Source: Simmondsia chinensis (taxonomy: Eukaryota > Streptophyta > Magnoliopsida > Caryophyllales > Simmondsiaceae). Taken from it: a stretch of DNA of 64,000 nucleotides. The stretch is taken from the NCBI GenBank assembly GCA_018398585.1, contig JAGTTD010000010.1, positions 7,914,501-7,978,500 on the forward strand, read 5' to 3'. Shown in pieces: positions 1 to 10,598 of the stretch; position 1 is the first letter of the stretch; every line of letters starts with the position of its first letter. The notes beneath the pieces were generated by a model. It made no database searches. It was not told where the DNA came from and saw nothing but the letters and a program-made list of their open reading frames with translations. Both the position numbers and the translations under genes were made by a program.

Positions 1-1334
1 TTGAATTCTTTGGGTTAGGGTGGAGTTGGATCTTGGGTCATCTGGTTAGTATTAAGAACAGAGGATAGGTGTACACTTTACTGCGATAGTGGCGGCGAAA
101 AGATTTTACTTGGAAGTAGTATCAGCACATAACCAACAGTACGATGACAACTCTAGCGGCAACGGTCCAGAGCTAACAAATAGCTTAACAAAATCCAATT
201 AAATATAATATCTTCAAAAAATTAAATCTCTTCTTTTGTGTTGCATTCCCTTCAATTATTTTAATAAATAAAACTTAATAATGTTTTAAAAGCCAAATTT
301 GGCGTCTCTATTTCATTGCTGGTCCAGTATCATAAGTAGAGTGTAGAGACGTAAATGAGTCAAGAAGGATTTTGCTAGCTATTTGAGCAAGGAAAGCTCC
401 AACTAAGTCAAGCAGAAGTTGTGCTAAGCAAGCCTAAAACTAAATGAGTACCTTGAGCTAAATTAAGAGCCTAGGTGCGTGTTAACGAGTCAAGTTCAAG
501 AAACAATGGGGCAAGCTTAAGCCAAAATAAGCTTAAACAAACCCAATCAAGCATAAAATAGCTAAAACAAAATCAATGACAATCTCTTCCATTTTTACAC
601 TCAAGCAAGGTAGACTATATGGATGAAAGTACAGCATCATGCTCTATAATGTATTAAATCTACATTAAGTGCCAACTGACCGAAATCGTTTTTTATGCAA
701 CCCAGTTGCGTCTTTGTGGCTCACTACCATGGCTAGCTCTCATAAGCTCAACCCCAAAATGATTTCAAAATTCAAACAAATCTCACTTATCCTCAATAGG
801 TACCACCATCAATTGAACTTTGATCACAATCATTATAGTCTCGTCATTTGTGTATCCGCACATCTATTAGATCATTCTCATATCTGCTATACTCATCTTT
901 TGCATATAGGAACTTACTAACAAAAATCAAAAAGGTTACAATCTGAGAAAGACACATGTAGACTCGGTCAATGCACTGGTCTAGGTAAATGCCATAAATT
1001 ACTCTTGATGATGAAATATAACTAGGCTTGACCAAGCATTCTTCCAAAATCAAGGTCCCATTGGCCAGTAAATCCAAACTCATTTCCAATAAGATAAATC
1101 AATGAGCATAGTTCTAAATCTTAAACTAGTTGTCCAGAGCTAATCAATCAAAAGAAGCCATAGTCTCCCCTAAAGACTAATTCAAAATATTAAAGAACAT
1201 AAATATACCTAAAAAGTATTAAAAAAATGGTCCACCAGTTCTTGGAAAATGACCAACATAGTTAGTATCTCGTTACTAGTCTGACCAGTTCTTGATATCT
1301 TAAAAAATTCATCCACTAGAACACAAGAAACTGC
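1..1334. other. Intergenic, no gene seen
   Basis: AT-rich sequence upstream of the extensin-like gene. The short open frames here lack codon bias and any recognisable motif. The last part is presumably the promoter of the next gene. Confidence 0.6.
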
Positions 1335-1342
1335 TATATAAA
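1335..1342 (+). promoter_or_regulatory. TATA box of the extensin-like gene
   Basis: A TATATAAA motif lies here. A start of transcription 25-35 bases downstream would fall near 1365-1375. The ATG at 1369 would then be at or before the cap site, which favours the ATGs at 1411/1414 as translation start. Confidence 0.55.
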
Positions 1343-1410
1343 CTCTATGCCTTTCCCTGCAATCGAATATGAAATATAGTCTTTTGCTAAGAGATCTTTC
1401 AAAGAGGTCT

Positions 1411-1764
1411 ATGATGGCCACTTCGAAGCTCATTCTCATTTACAGCTTGGCCTTGTGCTTAATAGCCACTGCTATTTCGGCAGACTATTCCCCACCTATG
1501 TACTACTCCCCACCGTCTCCTGAGTACAACACTTACTCTCCGCCACCTAGCTACTACCCTCCGCCGCCTTACTACTCTCCACCGCCTTACTATTACACCC
1601 CGCCACCTTCTTACGATTACACCCCACCGCCGTCTTACGATTACACCCCACCGCCGTCTTATGATTACACCCCACCCCCTTCTTATGATTACTCCCCACC
1701 ACCTTACTACAGCGAATATTCACCACCGACCTACAAATACTCACCGCCTCCCTACAAGAAGTGA
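1411..1764 (+). CDS. Short extensin-like / Tyr-Pro-rich cell-wall protein
   Basis: A single-exon gene for a secreted structural wall protein of about 117 residues. Residues 1-24 form a signal peptide: a Lys-containing start, a hydrophobic stretch rich in Leu, Ile and Ala, and a probable cleavage after ISA. The mature part is almost entirely Pro, Tyr and Ser. It contains SPPPYY/SPPPSYY units, then four near-identical tandem PPPSYDYT/S units, and ends YKYSPPPYKK. Classical extensins have Ser-Pro4 blocks; here the blocks are Ser-Pro2 or Ser-Pro3 with many Tyr, so it is extensin-like rather than canonical. Tyr-rich units are known in the family to allow cross-linking, and prolines after Ser are likely hydroxylated. 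ATGs at 1411 and 1414 are adjacent; the second has the better context (A at -3, G at +4). An in-frame ATG at 1369 is too close to the TATA box. Confidence 0.85.
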   Translation: MMATSKLILIYSLALCLIATAISADYSPPMYYSPPSPEYNTYSPPPSYYPPPPYYSPPPYYYTPPPSYDYTPPPSYDYTPPPSYDYTPPPSYDYSPPPYYSEYSPPTYKYSPPPYKK

Positions 1765-1843
1765 ATACACAAGTGCCTGCTTCACCTGAGCATGTCAGCT
1801 ATGGTTTGATAAGAATACTGTTCTTGGATATGTTTTAGTACAC

Positions 1844-1849
1844 AATAAA
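1844..1849 (+). terminator. Poly(A) signal of the extensin-like gene
   Basis: AATAAA occurs 80 bases after the stop codon, in a T-rich and GT-rich 3' UTR, a normal distance for a plant gene. Confidence 0.55.
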
Positions 1850-2200
1850 GAGAAGCTGCAGCACTTCATTTTATGTTGTTCATTGTGATATCATATGTGT
1901 ATGCTTATTTAGGACTAATGTAACGAATAATATTATGTTGTGTGATTTTGTGTTCTAGAAATTTGAGTAATAAAGGAGCATGATAATGCTTCAATATGGT
2001 GGATGGAGAATGTTTTTGTCCGTGCTGTGTTAAGGAGGAACATAGAATGATTGCATTAGCGATTTTAGAAGAATGAAAAGGGGATAGAAGAAAAGATATA
2101 CTGGGAATTACACAAGATTAATATGACGCAAAATCACTATGAGATGAATGTGACATGAAACGGCTTCTTTTTTAACTAGGAAGATGATAATATTGAAATA

Positions 2201-3138
2201 CCGTATAACCTCTTTAAATTCCCATTATTAGGACCACCTAAAATCTATTAATTTAGCGAGAAATCAATTTATCGGTAAATTAATAGTTATTAATTTACAA
2301 TGATATTTTTACTGTTTTTGGCTTAACAATACAACAACAAACCCAGTGCCTTAAGTGCTCCCGCTAATGCAGGGTCCAGAAAGAGAGAGAGGGGGGGGGG
2401 GGAGAGGATGTATGCAGCCTTAACCCTCCAAGGTGCTAACCCAAAAGGAGTTGTGACCGATGTTTTTGGCTTAACAATAAACATGTTATATTTAATTACT
2501 TATCAAGGTTCTATGAATTTGATTTACACATCAATGACCAAGTTAAGAATTAAAGTATTACTTCTATATTTAAACAATTAAGAGTTCATTTAATTATAAT
2601 TAGCATAAAGATCCAATGTATTCAACTTATTTAAAACAAGTGCATACGATGTACATTGAATCAAGAGGAGATCATTGACAACATGGCAGGGCATTCTCAA
2701 GATGAAGTTGAAGTTGAAGTTGATAATGATACACAACCTTTGGAACTGGTGTCACGCACAGAAGCACTCAAAGTATCAGTGCACTCCAAAACTTTGTGTT
2801 GCACTATAAGAAAGCAAACCTAGGATTTTTGGGCGCATTGTGAACAATTAAAGATGAAATTCAGCTAGATTTGAAGTTCAACAAAGACAAACTACTCCTT
2901 ATTCAGATTTTGAGAAAACATCAGAGTCAATTTATTACAATATGTACTTTTTAGCCAATTATTAATTTATTCAATATTTGGGAGCTATAAAATACAACAG
3001 AAATATTTGAAATGTATTATCGTATAATTTTACTGAGATTATTAATTTAGCACATTGATTTCAAGTCGGGACCGAACAATTTTATTATTTAAAAGAGATT
3101 ATTAATTTAATGGGTATTAATTTAAAGACGTTCTATTG
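2201..3138 (+). mobile_element. Tc1/mariner (pogo/Tigger-like) deletion derivative
   Basis: The ends are imperfect terminal inverted repeats that share the inner core CTTTAAATT. A TA dinucleotide flanks each end (2199-2200 and 3139-3140), the target duplication expected of Tc1/mariner elements. The interior at about 2755-2910 resembles the C-terminal tail of plant CENP-B/Tigger-like transposases: an Asp/Glu-rich patch, then a degenerate helical segment with KDEIQLDLKFNK in frame. That tail has a stop codon. The DDE domain is absent, so the copy is non-autonomous. A SINE inserted into it later. Confidence 0.55.
2332..2460 (-). mobile_element. SINE (TS/Au-like), copy A
   Basis: The minus strand carries the conserved SINE body (AAGGCTGCATACATC, then a GACCCTGCATTAGCGGG segment) and ends in a short TTG-type tail. 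It is bracketed by a perfect 19-bp target duplication, TGTTTTTGGCTTAACAATA, at 2313-2331 and 2461-2479. The body has a G/GA-rich expansion at 2380-2406. It sits inside the pogo-like element and so is younger than it. Confidence 0.8.
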
Positions 3139-3141
3139 TAT

Positions 3142-4163
3142 GATAATTTTGTTATGAAACAGAGATTGGATAGTACACCTTTGTGATATTACAGTTCTGT
3201 TTTGCCCCTTTTCTTAAAATACCCAGATTAATGGGAAGAAAATAGATAAGAAAGGAAGAATAATCTTAAATACTACCAGACAAACATAGGAGGAGTCAAA
3301 GATCAGATTAGCTAGAAGAATTATAATATTAATCATCATCTAAGCTAAACTAGAATGCAAAGATGAAGAAGCATGAGTGTACTGCCCTCTTTTTCTATAT
3401 TGACATATACACATGCAGTGAATAGTGTTAAAGAAAGGACTAGAATCATGAGCATACTTACAGGCACCTTCTGAGCAACTGGAGATTTTTCCATGTCATC
3501 GGACTATACTTAGTTGCCATCCAAGACATATCAAGTACATCCATCCATGTATCGATGGAGCATGTAGAAGTGAACTTTTCCCATTTCCAAATTCAAGGCA
3601 TATTGTGGTTCTGCAGTTCCAAGTAAAATCCCATCATGGAGAAAACATGAGTGGATAATTTACAGGAATGAAGATTGCGACCTTTGGCAATGAATCATGG
3701 AGCCAACCATGTCAATTTAAGCATTTTGACCGGTACATAAGCCACCAGATCCAAAAATCTATTTTCTTCCATGAGTTCTAGCCAATAAGAATGCTAGTTC
3801 ATATTGTTCACATGTCATGGTATGAATATACTAGACCAATTCGTTTCATATGAATGATGAGATTCCATTGATACAAAGCCAATTCCAATCGACTTATTGG
3901 AGGGTCCAATTGGCATGGCTGTTCTACAATTGAAAGAGAATCCTCATTAAAGTGAGGAATCCTCTTTTCGATTATGACTCTCCCACTCCAGTTGTTTTCC
4001 TTTTTGTTACTTCGAAAGTAGTTGCTTACCTTCAACCACAGGGAATGAGAGTATCCAGTTGCTGACTAAGCCTTGTTTTAACAACTTGCTACATGCTCTT
4101 TTTCACAGGGACATAAAGTGAATATGTCAACAAGACATCAAGAAAGCCAAGGCAGCCGATTTC
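3142..4163. other. 3' flank of the ICMT gene
   Basis: About 1 kb with no gene recognised. It probably includes the 3' UTR of the minus-strand ICMT gene at its right end. The open frame at 3808-4035 has no recognisable content. Confidence 0.4.
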
Positions 4164-4757
4164 TCATTTCACAAATGGCACACCAGAAGGAACCCTTTCG
4201 GCGTACTCCTGATACTCCTCTTCAAAGAATTCCCTTAAGAAGTGTTCTTCAAAAGGTATTCGTTGCACGAAGAAGTGCCAAACAACCAGCAGAAATGCAA
4301 CTGTGCATATAGGATTCAATAGCATTATCTGAGTGCCCACTGACCAAATCAGGAATCCACAATAGCTTGGATGTCGGATTAATCCATAGATACCATGAGT
4401 TACCAATTTGTGATGCTCCTCATAATAGACTTTGATACGATGTGTGAAGGCCTGACCCGCTGTCAAAATAGCTAATTTTCGTATAATTTCCCCGATCACA
4501 ACCACCGAAAGACCCATGTTGCTCAACCACCAAAACTGCTTCAACCCAGGAAAGAAAGTAATTTCAAGTAAGTATTCAAGCACTGAACAGACCATTGCGA
4601 GGGCATAATTTCTGCTTATCAAAAGAGAGCTGAGGGTCACATTTGATTTTCCATGAATAGAAACCGCTAGAATATACTCCGATATGTGAAAGAAGATAAT
4701 TGCCACAGCAAACTGAGATAGCTGTCTGCAAGCAGTGTAGCTGAACATTTCTGGCAT
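4164..4757 (-). CDS. Protein-S-isoprenylcysteine O-methyltransferase (ICMT, STE14 family)
   Basis: This ER-membrane enzyme uses S-adenosylmethionine to methylate the C-terminal prenylated cysteine left after CaaX processing of small GTPases and similar proteins. The 197-residue length is that expected of plant ICMT. Several hydrophobic segments are visible: about 14-34, 51-68, 80-100 and 132-166. The diagnostic C-terminal block is complete: YYEEHHKLVTHGIY (111-124), RHPSYCGFLIW (128-138), then RIPFEEHFLREFF (166-178) and the tail RVPSGVPFVK. There is no frameshift or stop. I start at the ATG at 4757 (A at -3), because the open frame upstream lacks an in-frame ATG. A candidate 3' splice site (TTTTCTAG) at 4795-4796 suggests a 5' UTR intron. 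Identification rests on recognised family motifs and is firm; which paralogue it is cannot be told. Confidence 0.93.
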   Translation of the reverse strand: MPEMFSYTACRQLSQFAVAIIFFHISEYILAVSIHGKSNVTLSSLLISRNYALAMVCSVLEYLLEITFFPGLKQFWWLSNMGLSVVVIGEIIRKLAILTAGQAFTHRIKVYYEEHHKLVTHGIYGLIRHPSYCGFLIWSVGTQIMLLNPICTVAFLLVVWHFFVQRIPFEEHFLREFFEEEYQEYAERVPSGVPFVK

Positions 4758-4794
4758 TTTCAACAATAAGAAAAATGACTATGGTAAACTTCAA

Positions 4795-5725
4795 CTAGAA
4801 AACAATTAAAAAAAAGAAAGATCTTTATTTGAAGAAGTCCAAAAGACCTGCTGAAAATGGGAAGGTAATTGATGTTAAAGCTAAAATTTTAGTCTCCATA
4901 TCATCCCAGAAAACATTGCCTGCAAACGTAAGTTACAAAACACTTGTTATAAAAGAGTGCACCAACTAAAACCAAACAATTTAGGGTATGACACCACAGA
5001 TAATCAATGTAAAATAACTCAAATTTCTCTCCAATTAGAAAGAACCGGATACACAATCCCCAAGCAGTAATTCTTTGACCTGAAGAGCCACACATGTTTC
5101 AAAGACAATAAAATTGTTCATATTAAGCTGTTTATCTAGTGTGATGGGGAGCCGCTTTTGAGAAAGTGTCTCCAAACTGAAGTTTGAACTTGACATCCAC
5201 TCAGCAAAATGCCATTTAATCGAGAGATTTCTAAAGTTTCGAGTGACAAAAACATGTTCTGTGACCAGCTTTCCGTGCCTTATCCACATATTACCTCGAG
5301 TGCAGATACAATATCCATATTAAAAAGAACTAAGTTAGAATACCTCCTCCCTTCCCTGATCCATACATGAGCATCTAGGAGACAGAAAGCAAATTTCCAA
5401 CTATGTCTGCCATGATACACTCGACCAAGCCAAACGAAGTAACAAAAAAACGGTTTACATGGTAGTTGACTCTCTCTAAAGCCATCAAGATTGAAGCACA
5501 AAGAACTATGACTGCATCAGACTTCCCTCCATCTGGGTGGAGTCGACTACACGGACCAAAGTATACCTTAAGCTCCATATGAAACATATCTTATCAAGCT
5601 GACGTGAAACAAGCTCCATTTCTTATGACTGAATCATGTAGTCTTGGCTATCCCCTCGCCCCCCAACATAGTAAACTTTTACAAACTCATCCCTTCTCAT
5701 GACTCTGTAGAAAAGGATTGTGAAA
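4795..5725 (-). promoter_or_regulatory. Upstream region of ICMT (possible 5' UTR intron and promoter)
   Basis: No protein could be assigned to the short open frames here. The region between the candidate 5' UTR splice acceptor near 4795 and the TRIM insertion is where the first non-coding exon and core promoter of ICMT should lie. I cannot place the transcription start. Confidence 0.3.
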
Positions 5726-6280
5726 TGCTATTATGAATTCTCATTGGGGCCTAACCTATAGTGTAGGCATATTGTGAGGTCTACATATAAGCCGGAGTGA
5801 GATTCCATCCTAAAACCAATAGGCATTAAATGAAGTGATCTACTATGCTTATATGTTGATCTCTTTTCACTCAAAACTTCGATTTGGAATTTTTAATAGA
5901 CTCACATTTAGAGCCTCTGACACCCCCTCACACGTCGTCTTCTTTAGTCAGACCTTTTGCCTTCTCCAGTCCTTCAAAAATTAGGTTTAATTGGATCCAT
6001 CAATTATTGTAGAAGCCCTTAGTGCATGAAATTCAGACGCACTCCTCTTCTCAAGGACTTGGTACATCAAACAAGATCCTATAATCATCAATCTACTCTA
6101 ATACCATGTTAATTTCTTCGACCCTTAGGCCCAACCCACAGAGTTGGCATATATAAGGTCCACATATAAGCTTGAGTAAGGTTCATCCTAAAACCAATAG
6201 GCATTAGGTAGAGTGACCCGCTATGTTTATATGTCAATCTTTTTTCACAACTTTAATTGGGATTTCTTGGTAAACTCACA
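5726..6280 (-). mobile_element. TRIM (miniature LTR retrotransposon)
   Basis: Two direct repeats of about 175-180 bp (about 5726-5906 and 6107-6280) share segments such as CCTAAAACCAATAGGCATTA. Between them lie about 200 bp with no coding capacity. On the minus strand the 5' LTR ends in TTAACA and is followed directly by TGGTATTAGAGTAG, a near match to the initiator tRNA-Met primer site. A G-rich tract (GTGTGAGGGGGTGTC) precedes the 3' LTR. The flanks TGAAA and TGTAA form a 4-of-5 target duplication. Size and lack of coding fit a TRIM, about 1 kb upstream of ICMT. Confidence 0.7.
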
Positions 6281-6515
6281 TGTAAAGTCCTTAATGACCA
6301 TAACTATATTCTGAAGTTCGTGTGGCACCAGCTAACTCCATGGTAAATTATCTCAAAGGGTAACCGAGACCTAAGATCGTATCTCAGCTTCATCAACATA
6401 TATAGTACTGGAAGGATGCAGACTCCCTCAACCGCAATGTTTTATCAAATAAATAGCATAACTTCGGCAGTCATGATTTTACTTGTCAAACATGAAGCAG
6501 CAATAAATGATTATA

Positions 6516-6901
6516 GGGTTATTTGCACTAAAGGTTCATGTACTTTTCTAATTGTATTAATTTAGTCCCTATGCTTTTAATTGTGTTAATTTAGTGCCTC
6601 TACAATTCATATTGTGTTAATTTAGTCATTTGGTCAAATTCAAGTTAAGTTATTGATGTAATTTTTAATAACATAATTATGTTAGATGTATGTAACTCAC
6701 AACAAATACATCCATTAACTCAATTTAATCAAACCCGTGGCCAAAACATTAAAAAGTTTATTGACAAAGTAACACAATTTTACTCTAAGGACCAAATTAA
6801 CACAATATCAATTGTACATAGACTAAATTGACACAATTAAAAGTACAGGAACTAAATTGACATAATGGACAAAATATAGGGACCTTTGGGATAAATAACC
6901 C
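6516..6901. mobile_element. Mutator-type MITE
   Basis: The 386-bp sequence has long inverted arms built of AATTGTGTTAATTTAGT-like units, starting GGGTTATTT and ending AAATAACCC. The flanks ATGATTATA (6507-6515) and ATGATCATA (6902-6910) form a 9-bp target duplication with one mismatch, the size typical of Mutator-like elements. It has no coding capacity. Confidence 0.7.
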
Positions 6902-7037
6902 ATGATCATACATGCAGGCTTGTTCACGGATTATTACAAACCCAGCAGAATAGAAGTTTCTCCCTATAGTAATATGTTGCAGGAGAAATAAATTAATCAC
7001 GTATAGGTTATGTGGCCAATTGTATTTCAATTGAGCA

Positions 7038-7217
7038 CAACAACAACAACAACAATAACAAACCCAGTGCCTGCAAGGGCTCCCACAAAAGCAGGGTCTG
7101 AGGGGGTAGATGTACACAGCCTTCCCCTTTCAGGGGGCTACCCTGAAGAAAGGTTGTTTCCAAGGACCCCCAACCTAAGAGACCGGTCTGCTGCATTTTA
7201 TTTTAATAATAATATTT
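7038..7217 (-). mobile_element. SINE (TS/Au-like), copy B
   Basis: The minus strand reads through GGTTGGGGGTCCTTGG, AAGGCTGTGTACATCTACC and ends in a (TTG)n tail at 7038-7062. A target duplication of about 20 bp with one mismatch surrounds it (7017-7037 and 7218-7238). The 5' end carries extra AT-rich sequence that repeats the right flank, so a small local duplication happened here. Confidence 0.75.
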
Positions 7218-7238
7218 CAATTATATTTCAATTGAGCA

Positions 7239-7774
7239 ATTTATTTTAATAATAATCTAGGAATTTTACTTTTATAATAGTTGGAGGCTAAATTAGAAGT
7301 AGTAGGTAGTTAAATTAGTAGTGATCCCCTTTTCTTGTTTTAGTATAAAAGTAATATTAGAATTGTATTCCAGTTATGAAAAGAATATAAAGTTAATCTC
7401 TTTCTCTCTACTTCTCTCTTCTTCTACCTCTCTCTTTGAATTTCTTCTTTTTTTCCCTCAATTTCTACTATAAACCGTAGTTAAGTTTCAAAGAGGACAA
7501 ACTAGCCACTCTTCCTGGTTTTAGCTGCATCAGATGATTCAGCAGAAAGACGTTACGAAGAATAGATCAAAAGTCTACAGTAAATTTTAAGGAAACTATG
7601 GAACGAAATATGAAGGAAGGATAGATGAAATCAACTTGTAGTACAATACTATTAGAAGGAAAGAAGAAGTGATTAAGAAAACAAAATCAGAAATCATACA
7701 AGTTACCTAGATATAGAATCGCGTCGATTGGAGCCATTCGAATGGAAAATTAGGGATCGAGATTCATGTAGGAA
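7239..7774. other. Unassigned AT-rich stretch
   Basis: There is no confident gene. A pyrimidine-rich tract lies at 7400-7465. On the minus strand one tiny two-exon reading is possible (ATG at 7737, donor after 7707, acceptor before 7524, stop at 7502, 17 residues in all). It is too short to trust. Confidence 0.3.
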
Positions 7775-8009
7775 CCACAACGAAAATTAAACCCCCTGAA
7801 TTTTGAACGTAATTTCAAAAAAATTACCTAGATTTTATAATTTTTTAAAAAATAATTAAAATTTATAAAATTTTTCAATGTCTACTTTGATATTAACATT
7901 TAGCTTTTGCTGATATTACATTTTTTTTTTTTTTGATAGATAGCGATAAAATATAGTGCAAAATTTGGCAATCTACAAGAACCGACCCACAAAAGTGGCT
8001 GCAAACAAG

Positions 8010-8546
8010 TAGTGGTGGCCAACTGGCAGGGTCGGCCCGGAAACCGGCCCGACTCTGCCGGGCAGCACTGTAGCGGGGGCGGGCCCTTTTTTGGGCTAGG
8101 GCCCGGGAGTCCCAATTTAAAAAAAAAAAAAATTTATACTACTTTTACTTTATATTTTTTGATAAACAAATTTGTACTTTTAAATATTAGGCTCAAACTG
8201 CGTTGTATTGTACTTGTTACGTTATTTATTTACCATTATTTACTATTACTTATTATATATTTTATTTTATTACATATATTTAGCATTATTAGCGCTTGGG
8301 ATAAAATATATTTGTATCTCATATAATTTATCAATAAATTATAATAATTTTAGTACAAAATAACTTTGTATTTTTTAAATTTTGTATTTTTTTTTAAGCG
8401 GATGGAAGCGGGCCAGGGGCCGGGCCGGGCCGGGCTGGGCTTGGCCCTGTAGGCCCCCCGGCCCGGCTCACAAACAGGCTGGACCCGGCCCGGCCCCGCC
8501 CGTTACAGTGCCAGGTCGGCCGGGCCCCGGCCCGTGGCCACGCCTA
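8010..8546. mobile_element. hAT-type MITE, GC-rich ends
   Basis: A perfect 8-bp target duplication, CAAACAAG, lies at 8002-8009 and 8547-8554. The ends are related inverted repeats (TAGTGGTGGCCA left, TGGCCACGCCTA right), and the subterminal arms are extremely rich in GGGCCGGGCC-type motifs around an AT-rich core. Duplication length and end structure fit the hAT superfamily. Confidence 0.85.
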
Positions 8547-9117
8547 CAAACAAGCATACATGCAAAAACAAAAGCAAAAAGACAGAAAACAGAAACAAGC
8601 CTCTATTACAAGAGTGCTAGAGCAAAATTCAACCATATAGAGCCAAGAAAAGATCAAATAGTCCATTTCTGTGCAAACCAAACACGAATATGTAGCAAAC
8701 TGAAATCCTCAAAGCCAAATATACTCCTGCAGAGACTCTTACTTATGTTGCAGTTTTCTAGATGTAGACTCTTAATCTCCATACTTTTGCCAATCCATTG
8801 AACTATCCTCCATAGAACAAGGGAGTCTTCACACCAAGCTTTTTCCAAGAGCTGAACCTCATCTGGACCTGCCATAACCACTTTTTCAATGCACCACCTT
8901 ATAAGTTCTAAAGCCAATTTGTTTCTGCACCAAAGAATCCATTCTAGTAATGCGGCCCCTCTTTGGTTCATTAGGATGTAAGGCTTCAATAAAGTCACTA
9001 CAAGCTAAAATCGGCCAGAGTAATAGTCGACTCCAAAATTCTATCGCACAGACCACCACTCAAGATGACCCCTACGTGGACCCGGTCCCTATATCACACC
9101 TCACTATTGAGAAATAT

Positions 9118-9923
9118 CTATACCCTGCAAAGGGTCCTAGACAGCCGAAGAGTTCCTGCTTTCTTCTTCTTTTTTTTGATGCGAGAGTTTGTTGTTCCAT
9201 CGGCAATGCAGCAAAACGTGCGAAGGATTTCCTGTTCGGGATTGTGGAAAGCAAGCCCCAGGGTCTTTCCAATTTCCCACGTCCGAGCAGCACGTTGTAA
9301 CTTATCTGAGGCTCGAACTTGCTCACTTGATTGTTGCGGAATACCCACCAGAGGAAGGATTCAGACTGGGCCCGGGAGGGAGGTCACGGGGATATTCAAG
9401 GAAGGAGCAAAAGTCTCACCCGAGTTTCCAATATCTTGAGTAGGAAGAACAACAGCAACATTGATTTCTGGACCTTGGGCAAGAGCAAATAGATCTTCCT
9501 TTATACCCTCACTGTTTTCAATAGAAATACAAATACCTGCGTCAGAAGTGTTAGTGCATTCCTCCACTTCATGGGTTTCACTGTGATCAACGACATGCTG
9601 CACAACCAAAGGTAGACTTCTAATCTCATTCGGATTTTCCATTTGAAGATCGAACCTCTGCACATCGTTATTAGGGAATCCCGATTGGCATCCTCCCTAT
9701 TGGTAAATCTTACAAATTCAAAAGGCAATAACCCGTTCCTTCTCGGTTCACATGAGACAAAAACATCCGTGATCCATCCGTACCTTCGGAAACGGGTCTT
9801 AATACCACCAAGCTGTATATATCTGGGAAGATTATCCACAAACAGAGTAACACACCCAGACCTTCTTTCGTTCAACAAACCATGTGCTTCCCTTGTACGA
9901 TTGAGCGAACTTCTAACAGACAT
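9118..9923 (-). pseudogene. LINE ORF1 with N-terminal RRM, broken
   Basis: The frame from the ATG at 9923 carries an RNA-recognition motif at about residues 23-82: an RNP2-like TLFVDNLP, a central FRRYGWITDVFV, and an RNP1-like PFEFVRFTNREDA. Plant L1-type ORF1 proteins are known to carry such an RRM. The frame shifts near 9650 into the frame ending at 9361. A further stretch at about 9348-9118 holds ARTWEIGKTLGL, which resembles ORF1 C-terminal sequence. It is not a host RNA-binding gene, since it lies inside LINE sequence and is broken. Confidence 0.55.
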
Positions 9924-10598
9924 AGCAGCAGGGGGGTAATGGACATGGTGTGAAACGTCCCAGCCGGAGGTGGTGGTGGCGCCGGGGGTGCCGCAGCGAC
10001 ACCCCCTGTTTCTAACATAACAACTGCCATCAAACTAAGGACATACCTGACTTTGAGATGTTGTATCTTGCAATTATTCACACCAGCTAGAATGTCGGGA
10101 ACCGTAGAGACATAAGACACCGAGCAGCAGCCGTGACAACCCTCACACGCGCCGCCATACGCAGCAAGGGCAAGGCAGCCCACTAGGTTGAAGAAGCTGG
10201 ATCGACCAAATAACTGCCCCAGGGTGAAGATTGGACGATGGAGGTTCCAAAACGATGAACAGCAGCAACGGAGGTCGCTACACATCGCCACATTTAAAAA
10301 ATATTTTTTGAAAATATAAATTTATTTTTATGTATTTACAATTTTTTTAATATTTTCAATTATTTATATGTAAATTCGAATTTTTTTAAATTATTTTTCA
10401 AAAGCGAAGTTAGCAAAAATTAACAAATATTAACGATGTCAATATTAGACATTGAATTATAAAGTTTAGGAGTTTTTTAAAAAATTATAAATTTAAGTAA
10501 TTTTTTAAAACCAAACGTAAAATTTATGTGATTTTCACTAAAAAAACCTTAAAAAAAAAAAAAAAAACAAACATTTAACTCTTGCACTTTTTTTAAAT

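Larger units (their letters stand above)
7921..10297 (-). mobile_element. Internally deleted L1-like LINE with hAT MITE insertion
   Basis: On the minus strand this has a GC-rich 5' region (about 9924-10297), an ORF1-like frame (9923 downward), and a 3' end finishing in a poly(A) run (the T run at 7921-7935). The ORF2 endonuclease and reverse transcriptase are missing, so the copy joins ORF1 to a 3' tail. The 8555-9060 part is not assignable to a known domain. A hAT MITE interrupts the 3' end. I could not find the target duplication. Confidence 0.55.
7775..10545. mobile_element. Outer terminal-inverted-repeat element split by a LINE
   Basis: The arms at about 7775-7918 and 10300-10545 are inverted copies of each other; both contain a CAATGTCTA core and matching AAAAAATTAC/TTTATAATTTTTTAAA stretches. 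The arm pattern resembles the Mutator-type MITE at 30013-30467. The LINE described next lies between the arms. Outer ends and target duplication are not resolved on the left. Confidence 0.4.

Noticed and set aside
8382..8801. GC-rich open frame with Pro/Gly/Arg-rich translation
   Set aside because: It is the GGGCCGGGCC-rich arm of the hAT MITE at 8010-8546 read through; perfect 8-bp duplications define the element.
9501..9923. RRM protein that might be a host gene
   Set aside because: It is flanked by LINE sequence and a LINE poly(A) end, is frameshifted, and plant LINE ORF1 is known to carry this kind of RRM. It is distinct from the PTB-type RRMs at 48-52 kb.
9872..10291. 139-codon open frame with a Pro-rich stretch on the minus strand
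   Set aside because: It lies in the GC-rich 5' region of the LINE and overlaps ORF1 in another frame; no motif or signal supports a gene.
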